DNA of 64,000 bases, taken from assembly GCF_000215105.1 (NCBI RefSeq), contig NC_015588.1, positions 62,001-126,000 on the forward strand, written 5' to 3'. The translations under genes and the position numbers were made by a program. This stretch comes from Isoptericola variabilis 225. Its GTDB lineage: Bacteria; Actinomycetota; Actinomycetes; Actinomycetales; Cellulomonadaceae. Below, one piece after another: positions 1 to 9,140 of this stretch. The notes under the pieces were generated by a model that made no database searches, had not been told where the DNA came from, and worked only from the letters and a program-made list of their open reading frames with translations. Each line of letters begins with the position of its first letter. The first letter of the stretch is position 1.

Positions 1-2
1 TC

Positions 3-299
3 GACCCGGGGGAGGGGCCGGTCGAGGCGCTGCACCGCGAGCTCGTCGAGGAGCTCGGCGTCGAGGTGGAACTGGGGGCCGAGCTCGTCGGCCCCGACGA
101 CGGGGCCTGGGTCATCACGGACCGGCACGTCATGCGTCTCTGGTACGTGCGCGTCGTCGCGGGCGAGCCGCGCCCGCTCGTCGAGCACGACGAGCTGCGC
201 TGGCTGCCGGTCGGGGAGTCGCCCGACCTCGACTGGCTCGAGGGTGACGTGCGCATCGTCGACGCTCTCGTCGAGGACGTCGCGTCGCTCGCGCGCTGA
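3..299 (+). CDS. Nudix hydrolase, 5'-truncated by window edge
   Basis: The reading frame is open from the first bases of the window and ends at TGA 297-299; the start codon lies outside. The visible N-terminal residues form the second half of a Nudix box: GEGPVEALHRELVEELGVEV fits the G-x5-E-x7-REUxEExGU pattern, including the REL.EELG metal-binding core. The rest (H/R-rich strand, then WLPVGESPDLDWLEGDVRIVDAL) resembles the C-terminal part of MutT-like NUDIX proteins such as (d)CTP or 8-oxo-dGTP diphosphatases. The family hydrolyses a nucleoside diphosphate linked to another moiety. The substrate cannot be told from this fragment. Confidence 0.85.
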   Translation, partial: DPGEGPVEALHRELVEELGVEVELGAELVGPDDGAWVITDRHVMRLWYVRVVAGEPRPLVEHDELRWLPVGESPDLDWLEGDVRIVDALVEDVASLAR

Positions 300-314
300 A
301 GCGACGAATCGGCT

Positions 315-360
315 GCAACTTTTGATTGACAGTCGTCAGAAGTTGCGTAGGATCAGCAAC
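315..360 (+). promoter_or_regulatory. Promoter with overlapping inverted repeats upstream of the sugar dehydrogenase
   Basis: A consensus -35 TTGACA (326-331) and -10 TAGGAT (348-353) are separated by 16 bp. An inverted repeat GCAACTT (315-321)/AAGTTGC (340-346) straddles the -35 box. A second pairing GTTGC (342-346)/GCAAC (356-360) covers the -10. This is a likely repressor operator for the gene starting at 617; the regulator is not identified. The remaining leader to 616 (about 255 bp) shows no gene that I can support. Confidence 0.6.
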
Positions 361-616
361 GACGGCCCCCGGCACCGGCGCCGACGTCGGCACCGCTGCC
401 ACCGGGCCCGTCGCTCGAACGACTGCACCGTAGGCACCGCGTCCTCCGCCGCGCGAGCGGGGAGGCCGGCTCGACGACGAGCGAGGAGGTGGGTGGAGCG
501 CGCCGACGGCGCGCGAACGACGACCGGGCCACCGCGAGCCGTCGTTGCAGCGACGGTTGGTGACCCGGTCCGTGATGAAGCCTGACAGGCGGTCAACCGG
601 ACAGGAGCACCACAGG

Positions 617-3169
617 ATGAAGCGTACCCAGAGGCATGCCCGCACGGGCAGAGCGGTCGCCGGCGTCGTCGCCGCGATGACCGTCCTCGGGTCGGGGCTG
701 GCGACCGTCGCCGTCCCCGCCCAGGCCGCGGCCGACGAGCCCGCGCTCGACTGGTCGAACTACGAGCGCACCACGATCACCAGGGACGTCGGCGAGCCGA
801 TCGGCATGACGATCCTCCCCGACAACAAGATCATCCACACCGCCCGCAACGGCGAGGTCCGCCTCACGGACCCGGCCACGGGCATCACCAAGGTCGTCAA
901 CCGGCTCGACGTCTACGCGAACTCGGAGGACGGTCTCCAGGGCATCGCGATCGACCCCGACTTCGAGGAGAACGGCTGGGTCTACCTCGTCTACTCGCCG
1001 CGCGACGCCGACGGCGACGGGGTCGCGGACACGCCGGCCGGCAACGCGCCGAACACGCTGCCCGCGGGCCAGGACGAGAGCTACTGGGACCGCTGGCTCG
1101 GCGTCAACCGCCTCTCGCGCTTCCAGTGGACGGGCGAGGCGCTCGACCTGTCGAGCGAGCAGGCGATCCTCGACGTCGAGGTGCAGCGCGGCCAGTGCTG
1201 CCACGTCGGCGCGGACATCGACTTCGACGGCGAGGGCAACCTCTACCTGTCGACCGGTGACAACACGCCGGCCGGCACGCCCGGCGCCAACGGCTACGCG
1301 CCGAACAACGACGCCCCGGGCATGAACCCCGGCTTCGACGCGCGTCGCAGTTCGGGCAACACCAACGACCTGCGCGGCAAGATCCTGCGGATCCACGTCG
1401 AGGAGGACGGCAGCTACACGATCCCCGAGGGCAACCTCTTCCCGCCGGGGACGCCGAACACCCGTCCCGAGATCTTCGTCATGGGCGTGCGCAACCCGTT
1501 CCGGATCGACGTCGACGCCGAGACGAACACGCTCTCGTGGGGCGACTACGGCCCCGACGCCGCCCAGGCGAACCCGAACCGCGGCCCGATGGGCTACGTC
1601 GAGTGGAACATCACGAGCCTCGACGACCCGCACAACGCGGGCTGGCCGTTCTGCCACGGCCCGAACGCGGCCTACAACGAGTGGAACTTCGCGACGGCCA
1701 CGCCGGGCGAGTGGTTCGACTGCGACAACCTCGTCAACAACTCGCGCTGGAACACGGGCCTGCGTGAGCTGCCGCCGTCGCGCGCCGCGACCGTCCACTA
1801 CGGCGACCAGCCGGGCCAGCAGCCCTGGGACGAGCTGGTCACCTTCGGTGCCGGCTCGGGCCAGGGCCCCATGGGCGGCCCGGCGTACCACTACGACGCC
1901 ACGAACCCGTCGACGGCCAAGCTGCCGGAGTACTGGGACGGCAAGTGGTTCTTCGGCGAGTTCTCGCAGGACTACATCGCGGCGTTCACGGTGAACGACG
2001 CCCTCGAGGTCACGGCCATCGAGGACTTCGTGCCCAACGCGTCGATCGTCCCGGCGGGCATGCCGCAGATCGACAACCCGATCGACCTGGAGTTCGGCCC
2101 CGACGGCGCGCTCTACGTCCTCGAGTACGGCGACGGCTTCTTCCGCGCCAACCCCGACGCGGGTCTGCACCGCATCGCCTACGCGCAGGACAACCGCTCG
2201 CCGCAGGCCCGCCTCTCGGCGACGCCGCACTCGTCGTCGACCGCCCCGCTCACCGTCCAGTTCGACGCCTCGCGGTCGAGCGACCCCGAGGGTCAGGCCC
2301 TGACCTACCAGTGGGACTTCGACGGTGACGGCACGTTCGACGCGACCGGCGTCCAGGCCACCCACACCTACACCGAGCTCGGTGTGTACACGGCGCGCCT
2401 GCGCGTGACCGACACGGGCGGCAAGTTCAGCCTCGCCACGCGCACCATCAGCGTGGGCAACACCGCGCCCGAGGTGACGGTCGAGTTCCCGGCGAACGGC
2501 GGGTTCTTCCAGTGGGGCGACCAGGTGCCCTTCCAGGTGACCACGCACGACGCCGAGGACGGCGACCAGACCGTGTGCTCGCGCGTCCGCTGGACGTACG
2601 GCCTCGGCCACGACGAGCACGCGCACCCCGAGGTCTCGGGGACCGGCTGCACTGGCGTGTTCCGCACCGACCCGAACTCGCCGCAGCACGGTGACGGGGC
2701 CAACCTCTACGGTGCGGTCGTCGTGACCTACACCGACGCCGGCGCGAACGGCCTGCCGCCGGCGACGGGCGAGGCCACCGTGCGCCTCAACCCGTTCCTC
2801 CAGGAGGCGGAGTTCGCCACGAGCCTCGGCGGCGCCACCGTCGTCCAGGACGCCGAGGCGAGCGCGGGCGCGGTCGTCGCGGTGACCTCCGAGACCACGC
2901 TCCGTTGGGACCCGGTGAGCTTCGTCGGCATCGACGACGTGCTCGTCCGGGCGCAGGGCTCGGGTCGCCTCGAGCTGCGGTACGGTTCGCCGTCGGCCAA
3001 GCCGTTCGGTACGGCGATCCTCAAGCCGGGCGACGGCTGGAAGGACGTGGAGCTCGAGATCGCGGGCAAGGCCCCGACCGAGCCCGGCGCGCTCTACGTC
3101 ACCGTCCGCGGTGAGGCGAACATCGACTCCCTCACCTTCCGGGGTGTGGGCGTCGCCCAGGCGCCGTGA
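617..3169 (+). CDS. Secreted PQQ-dependent sugar dehydrogenase (GSDH) with PKD and CBM-like modules
   Basis: 850 residues. The ATG at 617 is preceded by AGGAG and starts a signal peptide (KR-rich start, hydrophobic core, AQA-A cleavage near residue 36). Residues about 45-520 form a glucose/sorbosone dehydrogenase beta-propeller. Visible markers are GLQGIAIDPDF, the CCHVGADIDFD segment with the likely catalytic His, STGDNTPA, DLRGKILRI and VMGVRNPFRID. A PKD domain follows at about 530-612 (DASRSSDPEGQALTYQWDFD), then an Ig-like segment, then a C-terminal region starting QEAEFATSLGG (about 728-850) that resembles CBM6-type modules. The family oxidises sugars using PQQ outside the cell, but the substrate here is unknown. 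It is a single gene with its own promoter and a terminator at 3195-3263. Confidence 0.85.
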   Translation: MKRTQRHARTGRAVAGVVAAMTVLGSGLATVAVPAQAAADEPALDWSNYERTTITRDVGEPIGMTILPDNKIIHTARNGEVRLTDPATGITKVVNRLDVYANSEDGLQGIAIDPDFEENGWVYLVYSPRDADGDGVADTPAGNAPNTLPAGQDESYWDRWLGVNRLSRFQWTGEALDLSSEQAILDVEVQRGQCCHVGADIDFDGEGNLYLSTGDNTPAGTPGANGYAPNNDAPGMNPGFDARRSSGNTNDLRGKILRIHVEEDGSYTIPEGNLFPPGTPNTRPEIFVMGVRNPFRIDVDAETNTLSWGDYGPDAAQANPNRGPMGYVEWNITSLDDPHNAGWPFCHGPNAAYNEWNFATATPGEWFDCDNLVNNSRWNTGLRELPPSRAATVHYGDQPGQQPWDELVTFGAGSGQGPMGGPAYHYDATNPSTAKLPEYWDGKWFFGEFSQDYIAAFTVNDALEVTAIEDFVPNASIVPAGMPQIDNPIDLEFGPDGALYVLEYGDGFFRANPDAGLHRIAYAQDNRSPQARLSATPHSSSTAPLTVQFDASRSSDPEGQALTYQWDFDGDGTFDATGVQATHTYTELGVYTARLRVTDTGGKFSLATRTISVGNTAPEVTVEFPANGGFFQWGDQVPFQVTTHDAEDGDQTVCSRVRWTYGLGHDEHAHPEVSGTGCTGVFRTDPNSPQHGDGANLYGAVVVTYTDAGANGLPPATGEATVRLNPFLQEAEFATSLGGATVVQDAEASAGAVVAVTSETTLRWDPVSFVGIDDVLVRAQGSGRLELRYGSPSAKPFGTAILKPGDGWKDVELEIAGKAPTEPGALYVTVRGEANIDSLTFRGVGVAQAP

Positions 3170-3194
3170 GCCCCACGGCCTGACCTGATCGCCG

Positions 3195-3263
3195 CACCGG
3201 TGGACGCCCACCGGTGACCCACGGCACGACGGCGGTACGCACCTCGGGTGCGTACCGCCGTCG
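3195..3263. terminator. Double-hairpin bidirectional terminator
   Basis: There are two adjacent hairpins. CACCGGTGG (3195-3203) pairs with CCACCGGTG (3208-3216), and a perfect 17-bp stem runs 3227-3243/3247-3263 with a 3-nt loop. They lie between convergent genes (sugar dehydrogenase and ggt) and probably serve both. Confidence 0.75.
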
Positions 3264-3295
3264 TCGTCCGTGCGGGGTGCCGGGATGCCGCTCGC

Positions 3296-5164
3296 TCAGG
3301 GCGAGACCGGCTCGAGCACCATCGCCGCGCCGCCGCCGCGCCGCCGCGGCTCGGAGACCGCGGTGAGCAGGCCGTCGGGGCCGATCTCGATCGCGGTCGC
3401 GGCACCGATCTCGGCCGCGCTCGTGAACTGGTCGCCCGACGCCACGAGCGCGTGCCCGTACGCGAACAGGGCGTCGCCGTAGAGCTCGATGAACTCCGGC
3501 TCCGCGACGACCGACGCGGTGTTGCGCTGCGTCGCCCGGGGCGCCGACAGCGCCTCGGCGACGTCCATGCCGCGGTCGAGCCGGTTCGTCAGCGTCTGCA
3601 GGACGGTCGTGATGATCGTCGACCCGCCGGGCGAGCCGAGCGCGAGCACGGGCTCGCCGTCGCGCAGCACGAGCGTCGGGGCCATCGAGGAGCGCGGGCG
3701 CTTGCCCGGCTCGATGCGGTTCGGGTCGGAGGCCGACCACCGGAGCGAGAAGTCCGTGAGCTCGTTGTTGAGCAGGAAGCCCCGGCCGGGCACGACCATG
3801 CCCGACCCGCCCGTCTGCTCGATCGTGAGCGTGTACTCGACGACGTTGCCCTCGCCGTCGACGACGGTGAGGTTGGTCGTCGAGATGTTCTCGGTGTCCA
3901 TCTCCTCGGGCGAGGCGGTCTCGCCGCACGCGCTCGACGTCGCGTCGACGTCGCCGGGCGCGACGGGCTTGGGCAGCGCCGTCGTCGGGTCGATGAGGCA
4001 GGCGCGCTCGGCCGCGAAGTCGTCCGACAGCAGCGTCTCGAGCGGGACGTCGACGAACGCCGCGTCGCCCAGGTACTTGCCGCGGTCCGCGAAGGACAGC
4101 GCGCTCGCCTCGAGGTAGTGGTGCAGGTAGTCGGCGTCGGACATGCCGGGCAGGTCGAACGTCTCGAGGATGTTGAGCGCCTCGCCGACCGTGGACCCGC
4201 CGCTCGACGGCGGACCCATGCCGTAGACGTCGAACTCGCGGTAGCGCACGTGCGTCGGGTCCTGGACGAGCGCCTCGTAGCCGGCCAGGTCCTCGAGCGC
4301 GAGGTAGCCGGGCGGCACGGGCAGGTCGGTGTCGGGGTCCGTGGCGGGGTTGGTGACCGCCTCGACGACGTCCTCCGCGATGTCGCCCGTGTAGAAGGCC
4401 TCCGTCCCGTGCTTGGCGAGCAGGTCGTACGTCGCCGCGAGGTCGCGGTTGCGGAAGAGCGTCCCGACGGCCGGGGCGTCGCCGCCCGGCAGGAACAGCT
4501 CGGCGGTGGCCGGGAAGGCGGAGAAGCGCGCGGCGTTGTCGAGCGTCTGGCTGCGGAACGTCTGGTCGACGACGAACCCGCGGCGCGCGAGCTGGGTCGC
4601 CGGCTTGAGCGCCTGCGCGAGCGAGAGCGTGCCCCAGCGCTCGAGCGCGACCTCCCAGGTCGCGGGCGTGCCCGGCGTGCCGACCGAGACGCCGCTCGTG
4701 ACGAGCTCGGGCGAGAAGCGGTACGGCGCCCCGGTGGACGGGTCGATGAACGCGTCGGTCGGCATCGCCGCGGGCGCCGTCTCGCGGCCGTCGATCGTCG
4801 TGACCTCGCCCGTCGCGGCGTCGTAGTGCAGGAAGAACCCGCCGCCGCCGATGCCCGCGCTGTACGGCTCGGTGACGCCGAGCGCGGCGGCCGCCGCGAC
4901 CGCGGCGTCGACGGCGTTGCCGCCCTTGCGGAGGACCTCGAGGCCGATCCGGCTCGCCTCGGGGTCGACGGTGCTGATCGCGCCGCCGTAGCCCACCGCC
5001 ATGGGGATCTTGTCCTCGTGGCGGGGCGCGGCGACGGCTTCGCCGCCGCCGGGTGCGAGGCCCGGTGCGACGGCCGTCGTGACGGCGAGTCCGGTCGTCA
5101 GGGCGGCGGCGAGCGCCGCCGTGAGCGGTCTGCGTGCGGAGCGGGTGGAGCTGCGGTGGTCCAT
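3296..5164 (-). CDS. ggt: Gamma-glutamyltransferase
   Basis: 622 residues. The ATG at 5164 has GAGGAGA just upstream. A signal peptide with Ala-rich hydrophobic stretch precedes the family start (VGYGGAISTVDPEASRIGLEVL). The enzyme autocleaves before a conserved Thr. The motif TTNLTVVD places this at Thr429, leaving a 194-residue small subunit of normal size. Other family marks are NNELTDF (usual LNNEMDDF) and the GSGM oxyanion region. GGT transfers or hydrolyses the gamma-glutamyl group of glutathione and related peptides outside the cell, releasing glutamate. The family motif is usually TTHxSVVD, so Asn replaces the usual His after the catalytic pair. The gene stands alone. Confidence 0.93.
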   Translation of the reverse strand: MDHRSSTRSARRPLTAALAAALTTGLAVTTAVAPGLAPGGGEAVAAPRHEDKIPMAVGYGGAISTVDPEASRIGLEVLRKGGNAVDAAVAAAAALGVTEPYSAGIGGGGFFLHYDAATGEVTTIDGRETAPAAMPTDAFIDPSTGAPYRFSPELVTSGVSVGTPGTPATWEVALERWGTLSLAQALKPATQLARRGFVVDQTFRSQTLDNAARFSAFPATAELFLPGGDAPAVGTLFRNRDLAATYDLLAKHGTEAFYTGDIAEDVVEAVTNPATDPDTDLPVPPGYLALEDLAGYEALVQDPTHVRYREFDVYGMGPPSSGGSTVGEALNILETFDLPGMSDADYLHHYLEASALSFADRGKYLGDAAFVDVPLETLLSDDFAAERACLIDPTTALPKPVAPGDVDATSSACGETASPEEMDTENISTTNLTVVDGEGNVVEYTLTIEQTGGSGMVVPGRGFLLNNELTDFSLRWSASDPNRIEPGKRPRSSMAPTLVLRDGEPVLALGSPGGSTIITTVLQTLTNRLDRGMDVAEALSAPRATQRNTASVVAEPEFIELYGDALFAYGHALVASGDQFTSAAEIGAATAIEIGPDGLLTAVSEPRRRGGGAAMVLEPVSP

Positions 5165-5254
5165 GGCCTTCTCCTCGTGCGGGACGTCGTGTACACCACG
5201 GTCACCCCGGGCGACGGATTTGACCAGGGGAAGACGTGAAAGGCCTGCTCGGGA

Positions 5255-5526
5255 CGGGCTCAGGCGGCGCGTGCGCCACGCCCACCGCACGATGTGGTCG
5301 CGGTCGCTGAAGATCGAGCCCAGGGGTGGCTCGACGTTGCCGTTCCACAGCTCGAGGCGGCCGAGCCGACGGCGCAGTGCAGCGCGTCGATCTCCGTGTG
5401 CGGCAGGTCCCAGAGCGCGCCGATCCGGCCGGCGAGCGTCGTCTTGCCCGAGCCCGATGTGCCCGCGACGAGCACGCGGCGCGGGCGGCGGCCGAGCACG
5501 GCCGTCACGTCGTCGTGGTGGGGCAC
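5255..5526 (-). pseudogene. Internally deleted P-loop kinase (topology-modulation/adenylate-kinase-like)
   Basis: From GTG 5526 the frame reads an N-terminal P-loop: RVLVAGTSGSGKTTLAGRIG, then LPHTEIDALHC. Immediately after DALHC the homology jumps to another frame, which gives RRLGRLELWNGNVEPPLGSI and HIVRWAWRTRR. These are the signature of the C-terminal part of small P-loop kinases annotated as topology modulation or AAA-family proteins. From general knowledge of such proteins, roughly 80 residues between these parts are missing. N- and C-terminal scraps are joined out of frame near position 5373, so no functional enzyme can be made. It lies just upstream of ggt on the same strand. Confidence 0.75.
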
Positions 5527-5725
5527 CCAGGCGACCGGGTACGTCCTCTACGAGGACGGCGTCGCGGTCGACCGGCAGGAGCTCGAGCCCGGCACCGGCG
5601 GCGAGGCGCAGGTGGCCACGACGTTCCTCACCGGTCGGGCGCCGGGGACGCACACGTACGTCGCCGTGCTGACCAACGCCGCGGGCGAGACGCGCGGCCG
5701 GGAGCTCACGGTGCGGGTGCGCTGA
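5527..5725 (+). pseudogene. 3' scrap of a secreted protein with an Ig/FnIII-like domain
   Basis: The plus-strand frame ending at TGA 5723-5725 reads TGYVLYEDGVAVDRQELEPG and, further on, PGTHTYVAVLTNAAGETRGR. This is a typical C-terminal beta-sandwich of extracellular glycoside hydrolases or chitin-binding proteins. No start codon or upstream domain is present. The coding signal begins at about 5527, exactly where the opposite-strand kinase remnant begins, so the two truncated genes meet back to back at one breakpoint. The parent protein cannot be identified. Confidence 0.65.
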
Positions 5726-5769
5726 GCCCTCGTGGTGAGCGGGCTCGGTTCCGGCGTACGGTGGGCCCC

Positions 5770-6006
5770 ATGAGCGACTTCCAGGTCAACCGGCGGAACC
5801 GGCAGGAGCCGTCCGGCACGCTGTTCGGGCGCGTCATCGTCGCCTTCGTGCTCTTCGCGGGCGGGCTCGTCCTCATCGGGGTCGGGTCCGCGGCGGAGGA
5901 GCCCCTGGGGCCCTTCCTGTTCGTCGGCGGCATCCTCGCCGTCGGGCTCGGGTTCGGGCTGCCGATGATCGGCGGCTACGAGAGGCTCGGCAGCAAGCAG
6001 CACTGA
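5770..6006 (+). CDS. Small two-helix membrane protein, function unknown
   Basis: 78 residues from ATG 5770. The charged N-terminus (MSDFQVNRRNRQEPSG) is followed by two hydrophobic segments: VIVAFVLFAGGLVLIGVG at about 20-38 and FLFVGGILAVGLGFGLPMIG at about 49-68. There is a short polar tail. It has no recognised domain. The codon use is normal for the genome and the gene ends just before a strong bidirectional hairpin at 6025-6059. An integral membrane location is inferred from the hydrophobic segments. Nothing in the neighbourhood indicates a role. Confidence 0.7.
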   Translation: MSDFQVNRRNRQEPSGTLFGRVIVAFVLFAGGLVLIGVGSAAEEPLGPFLFVGGILAVGLGFGLPMIGGYERLGSKQH

Positions 6007-6024
6007 GCACGGCAGGCACGAACA

Positions 6025-6059
6025 AGGCAGGGCCCCGGCCGTCGCCGGGAGCCCTGCCT
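6025..6059. terminator. Bidirectional hairpin terminator
   Basis: AGGCAGGGCCCCGGC (6025-6039) pairs with GCCGGG-A-GCCCTGCCT (6044-6059), giving a 15-bp stem with one bulged A and a 4-nt loop. It sits between the convergent small membrane protein gene and hsp20. Confidence 0.75.
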
Positions 6060-6070
6060 CGTCGTCCGTG

Positions 6071-6499
6071 TCAGCTTGCCGCCTCGATCGCGGTGGGCTG
6101 CTGCGCGCCGTGCTCGACCTCGATGCGGCGCGGCTTGGCCTCCTCGGACACGGGGATCGTCAGCGTGAGAACGCCGTCGGCATACGACGCCGAGATCTTG
6201 TCCAGGGCAAGGCCGCGTCCGAGGGTGAGCTGGCGGGCGAAGGTGCCCGTCGGGCGCTCGCGGACGAGCCACTGACCCTCGCCGGAGCGACCCGTCCGCT
6301 CGGCACGGATCGTCAGCGTGCGGTCCTCGCACGCGACGTCGATCGTGCCCGGGTCGACGCCGGGAAGGTCGACGGCAAGGACGTAGTGGTCACCCTCGCG
6401 GAACAGGTCCATCGGCATCGCCGGGGCGTTCCGCGTGTTGAGGGCGAGCGAGCCGAAGAGTCGGTCCATCTCCTGGAACGGGTCCCAGAGCGTAGCCAT
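6071..6499 (-). CDS. Small heat-shock protein, Hsp20/alpha-crystallin family
   Basis: 142 residues from ATG 6499, with an excellent ribosome site GAGGAGGT. The N-terminus MATLWDPFQEMDRLFGSLA is the family's usual WDPFxEMxRLF start. The alpha-crystallin domain spans about residues 30-132 (DHYVLAVDLPGVDPGTIDV, ADGVLTLTIPVSEEAKPRRI) and includes the GVLTLTIP (GxLxxxxP) motif near its end. Such proteins hold unfolding clients in a refoldable state without ATP. A CIRCE operator at 6593-6619 lies in its promoter region, so control by the HrcA repressor is expected, with induction on heat or protein damage. Confidence 0.93.
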   Translation of the reverse strand: MATLWDPFQEMDRLFGSLALNTRNAPAMPMDLFREGDHYVLAVDLPGVDPGTIDVACEDRTLTIRAERTGRSGEGQWLVRERPTGTFARQLTLGRGLALDKISASYADGVLTLTIPVSEEAKPRRIEVEHGAQQPTAIEAAS

Positions 6500-6592
6500 C
6501 GCGCATCACCTCCTCGATGCGAGACCGCGCCGCGCGGTCTCGTCGCGCCCGGCGTCGCACCCTTCCGACGCCGGGTGGCTACATCTCTGCAT

Positions 6593-6619
6593 TTAGCACT
6601 CTCAGGGCGAGAGTGCCAA
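6593..6619. promoter_or_regulatory. CIRCE element (HrcA operator)
   Basis: TTAGCACTC (6593-6601), 9 spacer bases, GAGTGCCAA (6611-6619). This matches the CIRCE consensus TTAGCACTC-N9-GAGTGCTAA with one change. On the minus strand a -35 TTGGCA and -10 CTAAAT 17 bp apart overlap it, pointing at hsp20. It lies between metE (ending 6632) and hsp20. Confidence 0.9.
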
Positions 6620-6631
6620 GCCTGATCGCTC

Positions 6632-9109
6632 TCAGCGAACAGGCGCGGCATCCTTCGCCGGGGCCAGGAGCGTCGCGCGGACCGTGCGGGCGGCCTCCAC
6701 GAGGTTGCGCAGCGCCGGCGTGACCTCTTCGTACCGGCGGGTCTTGAGCCCGCAGTCGGGGTTGACCCACACGAGGCCCGGGTCGATCTCGGCCACCGCG
6801 AGCCGCAGCAGCTCGGTGACCTCCTCGACCGACGGCACGCGCGGCGAGTGGATGTCGTACACGCCCGGGCCGATGCCGCGCGCGTACCCGGCGGCCCGCA
6901 GCTCGGGCACGATCTCCATGCGCGAGCGCGCCGCCTCGAGCGAGGTCACGTCGGCGTCGAGCCCGTCGATCGCGCCGATGACGTCGCCGAACTCGGAGTA
7001 GCACAGGTGCGTGTGCACCTGCGTCGCGGGGCGCGCCCCGGCCGTCGCGAGCCGGAACGACCCGACCGACCAGCGCAGGTACTCGCCCTGGTCCTCGCGA
7101 CGCAGGGGGAGCAGCTCGCGCAGCGCCGGCTCGTCGACCTGCACGACGGCGATGCCCGCGTCCTCGAGGTCGGTCACCTCGTCGCGCAGCGCGAGGGCGA
7201 CCTGGTTGGCCGTGTCGGCCACCGGCTGGTCGTCGCGCACGAACGACCACGCGAGGATCGTCACCGGCCCGGTGAGCATGCCCTTGACGGGCTTGCTCGT
7301 GAGCGACTGCGCGTACGTGGCCCACTCGACCGTCATCGGCGCCGAACGCGACACGTCGCCCCACAGGATCGGCGGCCGGACGCAGCGCGAGCCGTACGAC
7401 TGCACCCAGCCGAGCTGCGTCGTCGCGAAGCCGTCGAGCTGCTCGGCGAAGTACTGGACCATGTCGTTGCGCTCCGGCTCGCCGTGCACGAGCACGTCGA
7501 GGCCCAGCTCCTCCTGGAGCCGCACGACGCGCTCGACCTCGGCGCGCATCGCCGCGGCGTACGCGGCGTCGTCGAGCTCGCCCTTCGTCCACGCCGCCCG
7601 GGCGGTGCGGATCTCCGGGGTCTGCGGGAACGAGCCGATCGTCGTCGTCGGCAGCGGCGGGAGCTGGAGCCGCTCGCGCTGGGCGGCGACGCGCTCGGCG
7701 TGGCGGCCCCGCGTGAACGCGGCCTCGTCGAGCCCCGCGAGGCGCTCCCGCACGGACGGCACGACGACGCCCGGCGCGGCCGCGCGCGAGGCGAGCGCCT
7801 CGGAGGCAGCGGCGAGCTCGCGCGCCACGGCGTCGCGCCCGAGCACGAGCCCGCGTGCCAGCGTGGTCACCTCGCGGACCTTCTGGTCGGCGAACGCGAG
7901 CCAGGTGCGGAGCTCCGGGAAGCGGCCGGCGCGCTCGGCGTCGGGCCCCTCCCACGTCTCGTCCTCGACGTCGTGCGGCACGTGCAGCAGCGACGTCGAC
8001 GTGCCGACGACGACGTCGCGCGCACCGGTCCGCGCGCGCAGGCCCTCGAGGAGCTCGAGCCGGGCGGCGAGGTCGGCGCGCCACACGCCGTGGCCGTCGA
8101 CGACGCCGGCCACGAGCGTCGTGTGCTCGAGCCCGGGGACGGGGCCGGACGGCACCGAGCCGCGGACCAGGTCGATCGCGATCGCCTCGACGTCGGTCTC
8201 GGCGAGCGTCGCCAGCAGGCCCTGCGCCGGACCGTGAGCGGCCGCGCCGGGGCGGTCGAGGTCGCCGTACGGGGCGGCGACGAGCAGGCGCGGGCGCTGG
8301 ACGCCCGGCCCGAGGTCGACCGCGAGCTCGGTGTACGCGTGGTTGACGGCGTGGGCGACCTCGTCGCGCGTCGCGCCGGCCGCCTCGATGAGCGTGTCCG
8401 AGACGAGGCCCGGCTCGTCGAGCTGGACCCACGGCGCCCTGGCCTCGGCCAGCGAATGCAGCAGCTCGCGGTAGGCGACGAGCAGGTCGTCGAGCCGGTC
8501 CAGCGGACGGAAGCCCTCGGGCGCGTCGTCGGCGGGCTTGGACAGCAGCAGGAATGTCACCGGGCCGACGACGACGGGCCGCGTGACGACGCCCTCGCCG
8601 CGCGCCTCGACGTGCTCGCGCACGACGCGGTCGTCCGTGAGCCGGAACCGGGTGCCCGGCCCGATCTCGGGCACGAGGTAGTGGTAGTTCGTGTCGAACC
8701 ACTTGGTCATCTCGAGCGGCGGCTGCTCGGCGCTGCCGCGCGCGAGCGCGAAGTACGTCGACAGCGGGACGCCCGTGCCGCCGTCGTGCAGCGGCGCGAC
8801 GCCGGACGCGAGCGCGCCGAAGCGCGCGGGCAGCGCGCCGAGCGTGACCGCGGCGTCGAGCACCTGGTCGTAGTACGAGAACGAGCCGGGCACAGAGCCG
8901 TCGGCCGGGTCGAGGCCCAGCTCGACGAGGCGGCGCAGCGTGGCCAGCCGCAGGTCGCGCGCGGCGGCCTCCAGCTCGTCGGCGGACGTGCGCCCGGCCC
9001 AGTGGGCCTCGAGCGCGCGCTTGAGCTCACGACGGCGGCCGATCCGCGGGTAGCCGAGGATCGTGCCGCCCTCGAACGGGGTGGTGGTGGGGTGGGTCTG
9101 CGTGGACAA
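6632..9109 (-). CDS. metE: Cobalamin-independent methionine synthase
   Basis: 825 residues. The TTG at 9109 is preferred as start because AAGGAG lies 5 bases before it. An in-frame GTG at 9136 would add 9 residues but lacks a ribosome site. MetE transfers a methyl group from 5-methyltetrahydrofolate polyglutamate to homocysteine. The N-terminus has [19 protein letters not shown]. The zinc ligands are H701 and C703 ([10 protein letters not shown]), E725 ([12 protein letters not shown]) and C786 (NPDCGLKTR). All four sit exactly 60 residues later than in the E. coli enzyme, so extra length lies before the C-terminal barrel. It lies 31 bp downstream of metF, so the two form an operon under the SAM riboswitch. 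Confidence 0.95.
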   Translation of the reverse strand: MSTQTHPTTTPFEGGTILGYPRIGRRRELKRALEAHWAGRTSADELEAAARDLRLATLRRLVELGLDPADGSVPGSFSYYDQVLDAAVTLGALPARFGALASGVAPLHDGGTGVPLSTYFALARGSAEQPPLEMTKWFDTNYHYLVPEIGPGTRFRLTDDRVVREHVEARGEGVVTRPVVVGPVTFLLLSKPADDAPEGFRPLDRLDDLLVAYRELLHSLAEARAPWVQLDEPGLVSDTLIEAAGATRDEVAHAVNHAYTELAVDLGPGVQRPRLLVAAPYGDLDRPGAAAHGPAQGLLATLAETDVEAIAIDLVRGSVPSGPVPGLEHTTLVAGVVDGHGVWRADLAARLELLEGLRARTGARDVVVGTSTSLLHVPHDVEDETWEGPDAERAGRFPELRTWLAFADQKVREVTTLARGLVLGRDAVARELAAASEALASRAAAPGVVVPSVRERLAGLDEAAFTRGRHAERVAAQRERLQLPPLPTTTIGSFPQTPEIRTARAAWTKGELDDAAYAAAMRAEVERVVRLQEELGLDVLVHGEPERNDMVQYFAEQLDGFATTQLGWVQSYGSRCVRPPILWGDVSRSAPMTVEWATYAQSLTSKPVKGMLTGPVTILAWSFVRDDQPVADTANQVALALRDEVTDLEDAGIAVVQVDEPALRELLPLRREDQGEYLRWSVGSFRLATAGARPATQVHTHLCYSEFGDVIGAIDGLDADVTSLEAARSRMEIVPELRAAGYARGIGPGVYDIHSPRVPSVEEVTELLRLAVAEIDPGLVWVNPDCGLKTRRYEEVTPALRNLVEAARTVRATLLAPAKDAAPVR

Positions 9110-9140
9110 GAGCACTCCTTCGATGGTGCTCCCCACGCGG

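Noticed and set aside
593..3211. 872-codon ORF on the minus strand opposite the sugar dehydrogenase gene
   Set aside because: Arg/Val/Asp-rich composition with no domain, exactly antisense to a gene with clear signal peptide and motifs; a high-GC shadow.
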